Source: Aquidulcibacter paucihalophilus (GTDB lineage Bacteria; Pseudomonadota; Alphaproteobacteria; Caulobacterales; Aquidulcibacteraceae). Taken from it: a stretch of DNA of 64,000 bases. Positions within the stretch are counted from its first letter, which is position 1, and every line of letters begins with the position of its first letter. The stretch is from assembly GCF_002105465.1 (NCBI RefSeq), contig NZ_NCSQ01000156.1, positions 1 through 64,000 on the forward strand, written 5' to 3'. The translations under genes were made by a program, and so were the position numbers. Below are positions 36,749-46,972 of this stretch, in pieces. The notes under the pieces were generated by a model. The model saw only the letters and a list, made by a program, of their open reading frames with translations, was not told where the DNA came from and did not search any database.

Positions 36749-38386
36749 CTAGACCAACCGGCTCTGCACCAAAGCCGCCCGCACAAAGTCTGCGAATAAA
36801 GGATGGGGTTCAAATGGCCGAGACTTGAGCTCGGGGTGATATTGCACGCCAACAAACCAAGGATGGTCTGCCCGTTCAACAATCTCCGGCAAGACGCCAT
36901 CGGGAGAGACGCCTGAGAAAATAAGGCCGTGCGACTCAAGAATCTCCCGGTAAGCCATATTGACCTCATAGCGGTGACGGTGGCGTTCTTGGATGCTGAG
37001 TGCACCACCATAGGCCTGAGACACGACTGAATCTGGCTTCAACACCGCAGGATAAGCTCCTAGCCGCATGGTGCCACCAAGGTCCGTTTCTTCCCCGCGC
37101 ACTTGACGCTCATTGCCCTTCACCCATTCCGTCATCAAGCCCACGACAGGTTCAGAGGTGGGACCAAACTCACTGGAGGAGGCCTGGGAGATGCCGGCCA
37201 GATTACGAGCAGCCTCAACACACGCCATCTGCATGCCAAAGCAAATACCAAAGAACGGGATCTGGCGCTCGCGCGCAAATTGGACGGCTTTAATTTTCCC
37301 CTCCGCCCCTGAGTCGCCAAAAGCGCCAGGAACCAGAATGGCATCAACCCCTTCCAACTCTGCGGTTAGCATGTCTTGATCGGCATCAAAGGCGCGCGCA
37401 TCAACCCAATTGATATTAACCTTCACATCATTGGCGAGTCCGCCGTGATGGAGAGCCTCAATCAAAGACTTATAGGCGTCCTTCATGGCGGTATATTTGC
37501 CGACAACCGCAATGGTCACATCGCCATCGGGCGCGCGCAGGCGTCTTGAAATCGCCTGCCACTTCGACAAATCAGGCTCGGGCGCGTCGACAATGCCAAA
37601 ACGGCGCAAAACTTCGCGGTCCAAGCCTTCGGCATGATAGTCCATCGGCACTTCATAAATATGCGCAGAATCAAGTGCCTGGATGACAGCGCTCGCGCGG
37701 ACATTCGTGAAGAGCGCGATCTTGCGCTTTTCTTCTTCTGGGATCGGACGGTCACAGCGACAAATCAAAATGTCGGGCTGAATACCGATGGAGCGCAATT
37801 CCTTCACACTGTGCTGGGTCGGCTTGGTCTTCATTTCCCCGGCCGTATGGATATAAGGCAGCAAAGTGAGATGAATATAAACAGCTTGCTGGGGCTCTAA
37901 TTGCTGGCCAAGCTGACGGATCGCTTCAAAAAAGGGCAAGCCTTCAATGTCACCAACCGTGCCGCCAATCTCGCACAAGACAAAATCAGCGTCCCCCGCA
38001 TCAGACAAGACGAAGTCTTTGATCGCATTGGTGACATGGGGGATGACTTGGATGGTCGCGCCCAAAAACTCCCCCTTGCGCTCTTTGGCGATAATCTCCT
38101 GATAGATGCGCCCGGTCGTGATATTGTCTGCTTTAGCTGCAGAAACACCAGTAAAGCGCTCATAATGGCCCAGATCCAAGTCGGTCTCCGCGCCGTCATC
38201 GGTCACAAAGACTTCGCCATGTTGATAGGGGCTCATCGTGCCGGGATCGACATTGAGATAGGGATCGAGTTTGCGCAGCCTCACTTTATAGCCACGAGCT
38301 TGCAGCAGCGCGCCTAACGCGGCTGATGCAATGCCTTTTCCGAGCGAGGAAACCACGCCCCCAGTGATGAACACATATCGGGTCAT
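36749..38386 (-). CDS. pyrG: CTP synthase
   Basis: It aminates UTP to CTP using glutamine. The N-terminal synthetase domain begins [17 protein letters not shown] and includes [27 protein letters not shown]. The C-terminal class I glutamine amidotransferase has the nucleophile in FFGICFGMQ and the HPE triad end in YHPELKSRP. The 545-residue length is normal. It follows secG by 72 bp in the tpiA-secG-pyrG order typical of alphaproteobacteria. Confidence 0.95.
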   Translation of the reverse strand: MTRYVFITGGVVSSLGKGIASAALGALLQARGYKVRLRKLDPYLNVDPGTMSPYQHGEVFVTDDGAETDLDLGHYERFTGVSAAKADNITTGRIYQEIIAKERKGEFLGATIQVIPHVTNAIKDFVLSDAGDADFVLCEIGGTVGDIEGLPFFEAIRQLGQQLEPQQAVYIHLTLLPYIHTAGEMKTKPTQHSVKELRSIGIQPDILICRCDRPIPEEEKRKIALFTNVRASAVIQALDSAHIYEVPMDYHAEGLDREVLRRFGIVDAPEPDLSKWQAISRRLRAPDGDVTIAVVGKYTAMKDAYKSLIEALHHGGLANDVKVNINWVDARAFDADQDMLTAELEGVDAILVPGAFGDSGAEGKIKAVQFARERQIPFFGICFGMQMACVEAARNLAGISQASSSEFGPTSEPVVGLMTEWVKGNERQVRGEETDLGGTMRLGAYPAVLKPDSVVSQAYGGALSIQERHRHRYEVNMAYREILESHGLIFSGVSPDGVLPEIVERADHPWFVGVQYHPELKSRPFEPHPLFADFVRAALVQSRLV

Positions 38387-38458
38387 GGGAGGTCGTTCTA
38401 ATCCGCAACGCCTGCAAAAGGGAAGAGGCGCAACTGGAAAGAAATGGGGGTTAGCCGC

Positions 38459-38908
38459 TTATTTTTTCTCTGCTGGAGCTGCAGCGTTGGTTGGCGCGGC
38501 CGGGAAGAGTGGTGCAGGCTCTGCCGCTGTTGGTGCAGAAGCAGGAATGCCCCCTGCAGGTGCCGAAGGAACTGGGGCAAGTGCGTTTGCAGGTGCTGCC
38601 GGTACCGAGAGGTCGATGCCTTTCGTGGGCAAGCCATCCTTGGTGAGCCCATCTTGCATCAGGGAATCAGCAGGCTTGGTCGCAGACTTGTTCATAATGG
38701 TCAGAGTCACACTGGTGACCAAAAAGGCCGCACCCAGCAAGGTCGTCGTGCGTGTCATAAAGTTAGCCGCCGAACGGCCAGACATCATGGACGATGGGCC
38801 GCCACCCATACCCAAAGCGCCACCGCCTTCCGAGCGCTGCAATAAAATGGCCCCAATAAGGGCCAAACAGATCAGCAGGTGAAGAATGAGAATAGCTTGG
38901 ATGAACAT
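38459..38908 (-). CDS. secG: Preprotein translocase subunit SecG
   Basis: It is an auxiliary subunit of the SecYEG channel. The N-terminal part has two membrane segments (about 4-22 and 55-75) flanking the conserved QRSEGGGALGMGGG loop. A long Ala/Pro-rich tail (about 95-149) extends the protein to 149 residues. It lies between a degenerate receiver gene and pyrG. Confidence 0.92.
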   Translation of the reverse strand: MFIQAILILHLLICLALIGAILLQRSEGGGALGMGGGPSSMMSGRSAANFMTRTTTLLGAAFLVTSVTLTIMNKSATKPADSLMQDGLTKDGLPTKGIDLSVPAAPANALAPVPSAPAGGIPASAPTAAEPAPLFPAAPTNAAAPAEKK

Positions 38909-38987
38909 GAAACGAGCCTAAAGGTGACGAGATGGCGCGCAAACTGAGGCGCAGACGGCTGCTATGTCGCTCTTTCGAGGCCGAACT

Positions 38988-39968
38988 TCAAGAGACCAAC
39001 GACAGCGCCAGCGTATGACGGCGCTTTGCGCGCTCTTTTGCCTTATCCAAACGACCGCGAACCTTGTCCAAAGTCGTCTCCAATTCCGCCTTGAACGCCT
39101 CTCCGCCCTCAACTGCATAGGCCACATAGAGCGCGAGCGCCAGCTGTCGTGTTAGATTGGCATTTTCGACGCGTTCTGGGCCAGGCGCGCTGGTACGGGC
39201 TGCCACATTCTCCAGCACCATCGCAATTTCTTGCACTTCGTCGATGTCGAGACGTTTTGCAGCCCGCACAAGTTCAGCCGAGCTTTCCAGCAAATCCACC
39301 ACAAAGCCCGCATTTGCATCCCCACGCCCTTGCGCCTGGATAATCACTTCAGCGGCCATTGCGATACGACGGGCAAGTTTTGCCAAGCGATCTTGGTCAA
39401 CTTTACGGCGCGCTGTCGCGAGAATTTCAGACTGCGTCACCGGATCAAAATTGCTCATCAAAACGCGGTCACGCAGCGTATTGGGCGGATCGAAGGTCTC
39501 TGGGGCCATTTGATTGCTGGAAGAGCGGCCCCGGTCAGGCCCAACATAGTCAGACGTCACGACAAATTGTTTGCGTGCAGAGATGATGGCCCGCACCCGC
39601 TCTAAGGTTTGGATCTGCGAGAATGGGCGCAACAACACATCGTCACAGCCCACATTCATCAAATCTGCCACAAAGTCGGTAGAGCCCGCCCACAGGGTCG
39701 CAATCACAGGAATGAAGGGATTAACGCCCAATTCACCCAAACGCTGGGCGCGCAACAACTCGACCACTTCAGAGTGGTTTTCGGTGGCTTCAATGACCAA
39801 AAGCGAGATATCGACATCGCGAAGACGACGGGTCAATTCGCGCAAAGAGGTCATCCCCTCGATGCGGCGGAACCCAATCCCGTGCAACACAGAACGTGTC
39901 ATCAGCATATTGCCGCGCACTGGATCGTAAATCAGCACGGTCGCTGCTGCGAGTCTTTGCTTGTCCAA
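38988..39968 (-). CDS. Degenerate receiver-domain protein
   Basis: This 326-residue protein starts at a TTG with GGGGTGAAAG upstream. Residues 10-132 fit a CheY-like fold (VLIYDP near 11-16, VLLRPFS near 111-117). The acceptor position is not aspartate (V58, with E60 nearby) and the conserved lysine is arginine (R114), so ordinary phosphotransfer is unlikely. A helical C-terminal half has no recognised output domain. It sits between tpiA and secG. The function is unknown; it may be a phosphorylation-independent regulator or a binding module. Confidence 0.75.
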   Translation of the reverse strand: MDKQRLAAATVLIYDPVRGNMLMTRSVLHGIGFRRIEGMTSLRELTRRLRDVDISLLVIEATENHSEVVELLRAQRLGELGVNPFIPVIATLWAGSTDFVADLMNVGCDDVLLRPFSQIQTLERVRAIISARKQFVVTSDYVGPDRGRSSSNQMAPETFDPPNTLRDRVLMSNFDPVTQSEILATARRKVDQDRLAKLARRIAMAAEVIIQAQGRGDANAGFVVDLLESSAELVRAAKRLDIDEVQEIAMVLENVAARTSAPGPERVENANLTRQLALALYVAYAVEGGEAFKAELETTLDKVRGRLDKAKERAKRRHTLALSLVS

Positions 39969-40039
39969 AGGACTTTCACCCCTTCATCCGGATATACCCT
40001 TTGCCACAGGGTTGTTTCCAAGACGTTACGATGATTGGT

Positions 40040-40789
40040 TCATTCTTGAATTGCATGCAGAATTTTCAAAAATCCATCCGCTGTCAGGCTCGCGCCCCCC
40101 ACCAAAGCCCCGTCGACATGGTCGAGATGCAAGAGCTCGCCGGCATTACCGCCATTGACAGAGCCGCCATAAAGCAAGCGGACACTCGCCCCCGCAGAGC
40201 CAAACCGATCCACCAAGCGTTGATGAATGGCACGGTGCATCGCGGCAACATCGACCGCACTTGGCACTAAGCCCGTCCCGATCGCCCAAACGGGCTCATA
40301 GGCAATCACTAAGCCTTCTGCGGGAAACGTATCGGGAACCGAGCCATCGACTTGGCCTAGGACAATTGCCTCGGCTTGCCCAGCCTCGCGCTCTGCGCGG
40401 GTCTCGCCCACGCAAATAATGGGCACAAGGCCAGCATCAAGGCCCGCTTGTGCCTTCGCACGCACCACTGCACTGGTCTCGTGATGATCGGCGCGGCGTT
40501 CAGAATGGCCGACAATCACAAAGTAACCGCCCGCATCCTGGATCATCGCCGCCGATATATCGCCCGTATGGGCCCCGGAAACTTTTTCGTGACAATCTTG
40601 TGCACCCGTCAAAAGCCCCGTTCCTGATACAGCCTCACTGAGGCTGGCCAAGAGCGTGGCCGGTGGGCAAATCGCCAATTGGATGGCGTGGCTTTTGGCG
40701 GCGGCTGCGGAGGCCGCAATCAGGCTCGCCTCTGCCAGCGAAGCCTTTAAACCATTCATTTTCCAGTTTCCAACCAACAATTTCGCCAC
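40040..40789 (-). CDS. tpiA: Triose-phosphate isomerase
   Basis: It interconverts dihydroxyacetone phosphate and glyceraldehyde-3-phosphate. The motifs are LLVGNWKMNG (about 4-13), the catalytic histidine in VGHSERR and the catalytic glutamate in AYEPVWAIGTG. At 249 residues it is a complete TIM barrel. It is divergent from ppiD; about 190 bp with several inverted repeats separate the starts. Confidence 0.95.
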   Translation of the reverse strand: MAKLLVGNWKMNGLKASLAEASLIAASAAAAKSHAIQLAICPPATLLASLSEAVSGTGLLTGAQDCHEKVSGAHTGDISAAMIQDAGGYFVIVGHSERRADHHETSAVVRAKAQAGLDAGLVPIICVGETRAEREAGQAEAIVLGQVDGSVPDTFPAEGLVIAYEPVWAIGTGLVPSAVDVAAMHRAIHQRLVDRFGSAGASVRLLYGGSVNGGNAGELLHLDHVDGALVGGASLTADGFLKILHAIQE

Positions 40790-40818
40790 GTCTTACTCCA
40801 TCCGAGCCTAGATGATTT

Positions 40819-40832
40819 GTCCGCGCGCGGAC
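40819..40832. promoter_or_regulatory. 14-bp perfect palindrome between tpiA and ppiD
   Basis: GTCCGCGCGCGGAC is self-complementary and lies 30 bp upstream of the tpiA start, in the divergent control region. It is operator-like, but no regulator is known to me for it. Confidence 0.35.
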
Positions 40833-40853
40833 CCTTTATGCTGTCCCGCATAG

Positions 40854-40895
40854 GCAGGTGGTTTCAACTTTGCAATTCACCACACTGAGACCTGC
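40854..40895 (+). other. Alternative hairpins in the ppiD-trp leader region
   Basis: GCAGGT (40854-40859) can pair with ACCTGC (40890-40895). The overlapping GTGGT (40858-40862) can instead pair with ACCAC (40879-40883), so the two folds exclude each other. CCTTA-TGC-TAAGG (40948-40960) lies further downstream. No Trp-rich leader peptide is present. Confidence 0.3.
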
Positions 40896-40982
40896 AGTCG
40901 ATCGCGCTATGCTGTGCAGGCCTTGCCTTGCCCCCTCCCCCAACGATCCTTATGCTAAGGGGAGTTTTCATCAGGATCTTCC

Positions 40983-42908
40983 ATGCTCAACGCGTTTCGA
41001 AAATTTGCCCGCTCATGGGTCTCCGGCATCATCATTGGTCTTTTGGTCATTTCCTTCGGGATCTGGGGGGTCAATGACATCTTCACCCGGGGTAGCCCAG
41101 ACGCGGTAGCAAAGGTTGCTGGCGAGTCGATTACGCAGGAAGAATATAAGCAAGAGTTTGATCGCTTGCTGAAGCGCGCGCAAGCCGATGCCCAGCGCGA
41201 TATCTCAACCGAAGAGGCGCGCGCCCAAGGTCTGGATAGTGCAGTGCTAGAGCAAATGGTCGCGACCCGAGCCTTTGCCGCTTTGACCGACAGCCTTGGG
41301 CTGAAGGCACCTGACTCGGTTGTCCAAGCCGAAATCGCGAAAATTCCGGCTTTCCAAGACCAAATCACCCGCCGCTTCAGCCAAGACACCTATCAATTGG
41401 CGCTGCGCGACAATGGCTTTACCCCGGCAGAATTTGAGAAGAGCGTGCGGTCAGACTTAACACGCCAAAGCCTGACTTTGGCGGTCAGCTCTGGATTGCG
41501 TGCGCCTCGCGTCTTCGCCAGCCAGACTTTGGCCTTCGGGACCGAGCGGCGGATGGTTACCATCATCCCCATCCCAGCAAGCTTTGTCGGCGGGCCACGT
41601 CAGCCGAATGACGCGCAATTGAAAGCGCTTTATGAGGAAAGCAAAGCCCAATTGATGCGGCCAGAAACCCGCAATCTCACCATGGTGGTGGCAAGCCTCG
41701 CAGACTTTGAAGCCAAGGTGAAAATCGACGAAGCCCAAGCCCAAGAGATTTTCGCGCGGAATAAAGAGCGCCTCTCCACGCCCGCCAAACGTGGCCTCGT
41801 GCAATTGGTGACAACAGATCGTGCCAAGGCAGATCAGGCAGCCGCCCGTTTGCGCGCCGGCGAAGACCCTGCGGCCATTGCCAAAGCGCTTGGCCTATCG
41901 GTACCCATTGTTTTGTCCAATGTTACAGTCGGGGGTATTCCCGATGCCAATGTTGCTAAGGCAGCCTTCGAAATGAAGCAGGGCGATGTGCAAGTGGTTG
42001 CCGCAAAATTGCAGCCTTTTGCCGCTGTCAAAGTTACGGAAGTCGTTGGCGCCAAAGAAGCCAAGTTTGAAGATTCCGCCGCCGAAATCCGCACGCAATT
42101 GCGCCAGACTGCGGCGGGTGAATTGATGACGGATGCAACCGAAGCCTATGACAAAGCCATCACGGAAGGGGCGACCCTAGAGGCAGCTGCCGCCAAGGCA
42201 GGCTTTCGCGTCGTTTCAATCAACAACATCATGGCGGACGGCAATCTTGCCACAACTGGCCAGCCTGCCCCTGAGTTTGCAGAAGCCCCCAATGTTCTCA
42301 AAGAAGCCTTTGCGGGCGGCAAGGGTGATACATCTGACCTCGCCCCGATCCCAGGCGACAGCTATGTGGCGGTTCGCATTGATTCAATTGCGGTCGCAGC
42401 TCCACCACCGTTTGACTCCATCCGCACCGAACTGACCAATGAGTGGGTCCGCCGCGATGTCCGGGCCCGGGCAGAAGCAAAAGCGAAGGAAGTTTTGGCG
42501 GAAGCCAAAAAGACCAGCTTGGAAGCCGCCGCAGCCAAGTTCAAATTACCAGTTGCCAAGCAAAACCAACCGCTCTTGCGCGGTCAGGGCGGCCAAGAAC
42601 TGAGCCAAGCTGTATTTGGGGCCAAAAAGGGCGAATTGGTCTTAGCACCGACGGCAAATGGCGTTGAATATACTGTCCTTCGGGTCGATGAGATTTTGAA
42701 GGATGACGAGAAAATGGTTCCAGATCGTTTGACCCAGGCAGAAACCGCGGTGCGGGCCTCGGTTCAGCGTGACCTCATCGCCTCTCTCGAACGCGTGGCT
42801 CGCGATCGTGCCAAAGCACAGCTCTTCACCAAAATGATGGGTCGTGCGCTCGGCGATACCGAAGAAACCGCCGCCGCCAAAGCCGCCACGCCGGCCAAAC
42901 AGCCGTAG
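40983..42908 (+). CDS. ppiD: PpiD/SurA-type peptidylprolyl isomerase
   Basis: It is a membrane-anchored periplasmic folding factor of 641 residues. One N-terminal membrane helix (about 13-31) follows a short positive tail. A SurA N-like chaperone region and a parvulin-like middle domain come next, with an Ala-rich C-terminus. AGGA about 6 nt before the ATG is the likely ribosome site. trpE follows 6 bp after the stop, so ppiD heads the trp unit, an arrangement seen in alphaproteobacteria. Confidence 0.88.
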   Translation: MLNAFRKFARSWVSGIIIGLLVISFGIWGVNDIFTRGSPDAVAKVAGESITQEEYKQEFDRLLKRAQADAQRDISTEEARAQGLDSAVLEQMVATRAFAALTDSLGLKAPDSVVQAEIAKIPAFQDQITRRFSQDTYQLALRDNGFTPAEFEKSVRSDLTRQSLTLAVSSGLRAPRVFASQTLAFGTERRMVTIIPIPASFVGGPRQPNDAQLKALYEESKAQLMRPETRNLTMVVASLADFEAKVKIDEAQAQEIFARNKERLSTPAKRGLVQLVTTDRAKADQAAARLRAGEDPAAIAKALGLSVPIVLSNVTVGGIPDANVAKAAFEMKQGDVQVVAAKLQPFAAVKVTEVVGAKEAKFEDSAAEIRTQLRQTAAGELMTDATEAYDKAITEGATLEAAAAKAGFRVVSINNIMADGNLATTGQPAPEFAEAPNVLKEAFAGGKGDTSDLAPIPGDSYVAVRIDSIAVAAPPPFDSIRTELTNEWVRRDVRARAEAKAKEVLAEAKKTSLEAAAAKFKLPVAKQNQPLLRGQGGQELSQAVFGAKKGELVLAPTANGVEYTVLRVDEILKDDEKMVPDRLTQAETAVRASVQRDLIASLERVARDRAKAQLFTKMMGRALGDTEETAAAKAATPAKQP

Positions 42909-42914
42909 GCGCTT

Positions 42915-44477
42915 GTGCTGACGATTGAGCCCAGCTTTGATCAGTTTGAAGCCGCCTATCTGCAAGGGCGCGGCGTGCCCTTGCGCGCCAAGCGGATTGA
43001 TGATCTCGAAACGCCAGTCTCTGCCATCGCTAAACTGGGTGCCGACAGGCTAGGCTCTTGCTTGTTTGAAAGCGTTGAAGGCGGGGAAACCCGGGGGCGC
43101 TATTCCATCGTCGCCTGCGACCCAGACCTGATCTATCGCGTCGATCAAGGCGGTGCTGCAAAGGCCGCCATCGATGAGGCGGGTCGGGTGGGTGACTATA
43201 TCCCCTGTGGCGAGGAGCCTTTAGCTGCGCTGCGCACCTTAATCGCAGACAGTGCGCTCGACTTTCCAAGTGACCTTCCACCTCCCGCGGCGGGCCTGTT
43301 TGGCTACCTGGCTTATGAGACCGTGCGCCGGGTCGAGCGTCTACCTGAGACCCATCCCGACCCCATTGGCGTTCCCGAGGCCCTTTTGGTGCGCCCGCGC
43401 CTTGTCATCGTGTTTGACGGCGTAAAGCAGGAATTGTTGCTGGTAACACCTGTACGGCCGCAAGCGGGTATTTCGGCCAAAGACGCCTATGAGCACGGGC
43501 GCGATCGCTTAGAGAAAGCTTGGGCCACGCTGGATGGGCCCTCGCCTTTGCGCGTGCCGTCTTATGCCGCTAAGCCCAGCCCCTTGGGCGAAGCCATCCC
43601 GAACATGAGCCCGGCAGCCTATATGGCGAAGGTCGAGAAGGCCAAAGACTACATACGGGCGGGCGACATCTTCCAAGTTGTGCCCAGCCAGCGCTTTTCT
43701 GCCCCCTTCTCTGGTTCTGCGATTTCGCTCTATCGGTCGCTCCGCCGCACCAACCCCTCGCCCTTCCTGTTTCTCTTGCGAATGGATGGGTTTGACATTG
43801 TGGGCTCCAGTCCTGAAATCCTTGTCCGCCTGCGCGACGGAACCGTGACGATGCGCCCAATTGCCGGCACCAAGCCGCGCGGGGCCACCCCTGCCTTGGA
43901 TCAAGCCTTCGCCGAAGAATTGCTGAACGACCCAAAAGAACGGGCAGAGCATTTGATGCTGCTTGACCTTGGGCGCAATGATGTGGGCCGTGTATCGCGG
44001 TCAAAGCCCGGTGGCAATGATGGCCCGGTGGGCATTGGTCGAGGCGGGGTACGTGTGACCGAGAGCTTTAAGGTCGAGCGCTATAGCCATGTGATGCACA
44101 TTGTCTCTAACGTGGAAGGCAGCCTCAAACCCGGCCTCGATGCGCTCGATGCCCTCTTGGCAGGCTTTCCGGCAGGCACGGTGTCTGGCGCGCCTAAAGT
44201 GCGCGCAATGGAGATTATTGCAGAGCTTGAGCCGCATGGCCGGGGTGTTTATGCCGGTGGTGTTGGCTATTTCTCTGCTGGGGGCGATATGGATTTGTGC
44301 ATCGCCTTGCGAACTGGGGTTTTGAAAGACGGCGTCCTGCATGCCCAAGCGGGCGCGGGGGTCGTGCTCGATTCCATTCCGGAAAGCGAGCATAATGAAT
44401 GCGTTAACAAGGCAAAAGCTTTGCTGCGCGCTGCCGAAGACGCTGCCCGCTATGATGAGAAGGCCGCCCACGCATGA
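42915..44477 (+). CDS. trpE: Anthranilate synthase component I
   Basis: It makes anthranilate from chorismate with ammonia supplied by TrpG. The chorismate-binding domain includes GDIFQVVPSQRF, PIAGTKPRG, ELLNDPKERAEH and AGAGVVLDS. Length is 520 residues. It starts at a GTG 6 bp after ppiD and overlaps trpG by ATGA. No attenuator can lie directly before trpE; any control must act upstream of ppiD or at the protein level. Confidence 0.94.
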   Translation: MLTIEPSFDQFEAAYLQGRGVPLRAKRIDDLETPVSAIAKLGADRLGSCLFESVEGGETRGRYSIVACDPDLIYRVDQGGAAKAAIDEAGRVGDYIPCGEEPLAALRTLIADSALDFPSDLPPPAAGLFGYLAYETVRRVERLPETHPDPIGVPEALLVRPRLVIVFDGVKQELLLVTPVRPQAGISAKDAYEHGRDRLEKAWATLDGPSPLRVPSYAAKPSPLGEAIPNMSPAAYMAKVEKAKDYIRAGDIFQVVPSQRFSAPFSGSAISLYRSLRRTNPSPFLFLLRMDGFDIVGSSPEILVRLRDGTVTMRPIAGTKPRGATPALDQAFAEELLNDPKERAEHLMLLDLGRNDVGRVSRSKPGGNDGPVGIGRGGVRVTESFKVERYSHVMHIVSNVEGSLKPGLDALDALLAGFPAGTVSGAPKVRAMEIIAELEPHGRGVYAGGVGYFSAGGDMDLCIALRTGVLKDGVLHAQAGAGVVLDSIPESEHNECVNKAKALLRAAEDAARYDEKAAHA

Positions 44478-45058
44478 AAATCCTGCTCATCGATAATTAT
44501 GACAGCTTCACCTATAATCTGGTCCATTATGTCGAGGAATTGGGCGCTGAGACCCAAGTGGTTCGCAATGACCGCTTGAGCGTGGACGAGGCCATCGCCC
44601 AAGCCGGTGACGGCATCATCATCTCGCCTGGCCCCTGTACGCCCAATGAAGCCGGGATCTGCCTTGAGCTGATCAAAGCCTTGCCCGACGATATTCCTTT
44701 GTTGGGTGTCTGCCTTGGCCATCAGGCGATTGGCCAAGCTTATGGCGGCAAAGTCTTGCGCGCCAAAACCATCATGCATGGCAAGACCTCCCTGATCACC
44801 CACGCCAATACCGGCCTGTTTGAGGGCTTGCCGGATCAGTTTGAAGTCACGCGCTATCACTCCTTATCCGTCGAGCGCGAGAGCCTGCCCAATTCCCTGC
44901 GCGTCGATGCATGGACCGCCGATGGCGAGATCATGGGCATGAGCCATGTCGCCAAGCCAATTTTTGGTGTGCAATTCCATCCCGAAAGCATAGCCTCAGA
45001 GCATGGTCATGCCCTGATCCAGCGCTTTTTAGCCTCAACCAAAGTGGCCCAATCGTGA
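44474..45058 (+). CDS. trpG: Anthranilate synthase component II (glutamine amidotransferase)
   Basis: It supplies ammonia to TrpE. The motifs are ILLIDNYDSFTYNLVHY at the N-terminus, the nucleophile in GVCLGHQ and the HPES triad end in QFHPESIAS. Length is 194 residues. It may also serve as PabA, as in many bacteria. It overlaps trpE and trpD by 4 bp each. Confidence 0.94.
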   Translation: MKILLIDNYDSFTYNLVHYVEELGAETQVVRNDRLSVDEAIAQAGDGIIISPGPCTPNEAGICLELIKALPDDIPLLGVCLGHQAIGQAYGGKVLRAKTIMHGKTSLITHANTGLFEGLPDQFEVTRYHSLSVERESLPNSLRVDAWTADGEIMGMSHVAKPIFGVQFHPESIASEHGHALIQRFLASTKVAQS

Positions 45059-46080
45059 GTGAGGCGATCAAGCCAGCCTTAGCCCTATTGCGGGATGCCC
45101 AAGCCCCCGCGCCCGCCGTCCTTGACCAAGCCTTTGCTACCATTTTAGCGGGCGAGGCCACACCAGCCCAAATCGGTGCCTTTTTGATGGGGCTGGAACG
45201 TCTGACCTTGACCAGCGAGATGATTGCCTCGGGCGCGCGTGCCATGCGCACGGCCATGACGCCGGTAGAAGTGCCCTTTGCCTGTATCGATGTCTGCGGC
45301 ACAGGGGGCGATGGTTCACATACCTTGAACATCTCTACCGCTGTATCCTTTGTCTTGGCTGGGGCAGGTCTTAAGGTCGCTAAGCATGGTAATCGCGCCA
45401 TGAGCTCGAAGTCGGGCGCGGCAGATGTGTTGGAGGCTTTGGGTGTAAAGCTTGAGCTTACGCCCGAACATTGCGCCCAAGCACTTGATGAAGTCGGCCT
45501 TGTATTCTTGTTTGCCCAAGCCCATCATCCCGCCATGCGCCATGTGGGCTCTGCGCGGCGCGAACTCGGTTTTCGTACGATTTTCAATCTCCTAGGCCCA
45601 CTTTCTAATCCTGCACACGCACAGCGCCAATTGGTTGGCGTGTTTGCGGACGACAAGCGCCAGCCCATGGCGCAGGCCCTGATGAACCTTGGTTGCGAGA
45701 GCGCTTGGGTAGTCCACGGTCATGGCGGCTTGGATGAAGTATCCCTTTCGGGTCCAACGCGCGTCACGGCCCTCAAGGATAAGGCGTTGTCAGAACTTGA
45801 AATTCACCCACGTGATCTGGGCTTGAAGACGGCACCGCTCGAAGCCCTCAAAGGCGGTGATGCCGCCCATAATGCGAAGGCCTTGCGTGCGCTTTTGGAA
45901 GGTGAAACCGGGCCTTACCGCGATGTGGTGGTGTTGAATGCTGCCGCCGCACTGGTTGCGACCTGTGCAGCCCACGACCTCAAAGAAGCTTTGGCGCGCG
46001 CCACCACAAGCCTTGAGTCCCGAGCCGCGCTCGCCAAGCTCGACCAGTTGATCGCCTTCACCCATCGGACGCCCTCATGA
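45055..46080 (+). CDS. trpD: Anthranilate phosphoribosyltransferase
   Basis: It transfers phosphoribose from PRPP to anthranilate. [16 protein letters not shown] holds the PRPP-binding GTGGD, and [21 protein letters not shown] follows. I set the start at the GTG that overlaps the trpG stop (GTGA). The open frame continues upstream inside trpG, but that part has no similarity to TrpD. Length is 341 residues. Confidence 0.93.
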   Translation: MSEAIKPALALLRDAQAPAPAVLDQAFATILAGEATPAQIGAFLMGLERLTLTSEMIASGARAMRTAMTPVEVPFACIDVCGTGGDGSHTLNISTAVSFVLAGAGLKVAKHGNRAMSSKSGAADVLEALGVKLELTPEHCAQALDEVGLVFLFAQAHHPAMRHVGSARRELGFRTIFNLLGPLSNPAHAQRQLVGVFADDKRQPMAQALMNLGCESAWVVHGHGGLDEVSLSGPTRVTALKDKALSELEIHPRDLGLKTAPLEALKGGDAAHNAKALRALLEGETGPYRDVVVLNAAAALVATCAAHDLKEALARATTSLESRAALAKLDQLIAFTHRTPS

Positions 46081-46868
46081 GCGACACCCTTTCCAAAATC
46101 ATCGCTTATAAGCGCGAGGAAGTGGCCGCCCGTAAGCTCCACCAATCCATCGCAATCCTGGAGGCCTTGGCGTCAGAGCAGACCGCGCCACGCGGCTTTA
46201 CCGCCGCCCTCAAACAGGCGGCCCTGACCCGCCCTGCCTTAATCGCCGAAATAAAGAAGGCCAGCCCCTCTAAAGGCCTGATCCGCGCAGACTTTGTGCC
46301 CGCCGATTTAGCCCAAGCTTATGAGAAAGGCGGGGCTGCCTGTCTGTCTGTCCTCACCGATGCACCCAGCTTCCAAGGTCATGAGAGCTTCTTGGTAGCC
46401 GCACGAGCCGCCACCCACCTGCCCTGCCTGCGTAAGGATTTCATGGTCGACACCTGGCAGATCGCCGAAAGCCGCGCCTATGGGGCTGATGCGATCCTGG
46501 TCATCATGGCCGCGCTCGACGATGCACTGGCCGCTGATTTAGTGGCTGCAGCCAAGCATTACGGCATGGATGCCTTGATTGAAACCCATGATGAAGCGGA
46601 GATGGAACGCGCCTTGAAACTTGATGCAGACCTCATCGGCGTCAACAACCGCAATCTTAAAACCTTTGTCACGGACCTTTCTACCACCGCCCGCTTGGCA
46701 AATCTCATCCCGCCATCACACCTGTTGGTGGCCGAAAGCGGCATCAATAGCCGCGCCGATATCACCCTGCTGCAAGCCGCCGGTGCCAAAGCCTTCCTGA
46801 TCGGTGAAAGCTTGATGCGCCAAGCCGATGTTTGTGCCGCCACGCGAGAAATTTTGTCGGTGGATTGA
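46077..46868 (+). CDS. trpC: Indole-3-glycerol phosphate synthase
   Basis: It cyclises CdRP to indole-3-glycerol phosphate. Conserved elements are [20 protein letters not shown] and VNNRNLKTF, with AESGINS near the end. At 263 residues it is monofunctional, without a TrpF fusion. It is the last gene of the trp unit; trpF, trpB and trpA lie elsewhere, as does the moaC-moeA pair that often follows trpC in relatives. Confidence 0.94.
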   Translation: MSDTLSKIIAYKREEVAARKLHQSIAILEALASEQTAPRGFTAALKQAALTRPALIAEIKKASPSKGLIRADFVPADLAQAYEKGGAACLSVLTDAPSFQGHESFLVAARAATHLPCLRKDFMVDTWQIAESRAYGADAILVIMAALDDALAADLVAAAKHYGMDALIETHDEAEMERALKLDADLIGVNNRNLKTFVTDLSTTARLANLIPPSHLLVAESGINSRADITLLQAAGAKAFLIGESLMRQADVCAATREILSVD

Positions 46869-46972
46869 TCGTCAATCGCGATGGCATCGGCTGGTTTTGA
46901 GATGTTGGGGTGAGAACTCGGGGAAAGCCCCGCTCTTCTGTGCGTTCCGGCAGGGATAACAGCGTAGGGGAT

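Noticed and set aside
40790-40982. Tryptophan attenuator with leader peptide before the ppiD-trp unit
   Set aside because: No short frame with consecutive Trp codons, and no terminator with a T-run.
44911-45054. Upstream extension of trpD
   Set aside because: It lies wholly inside trpG and lacks similarity; the GTG overlapping the trpG stop is a better start.
46905-46945. Possible trpC terminator (GGGG-AAAG-CCCC)
   Set aside because: The stem is only 4 to 5 bp and has no T-run.
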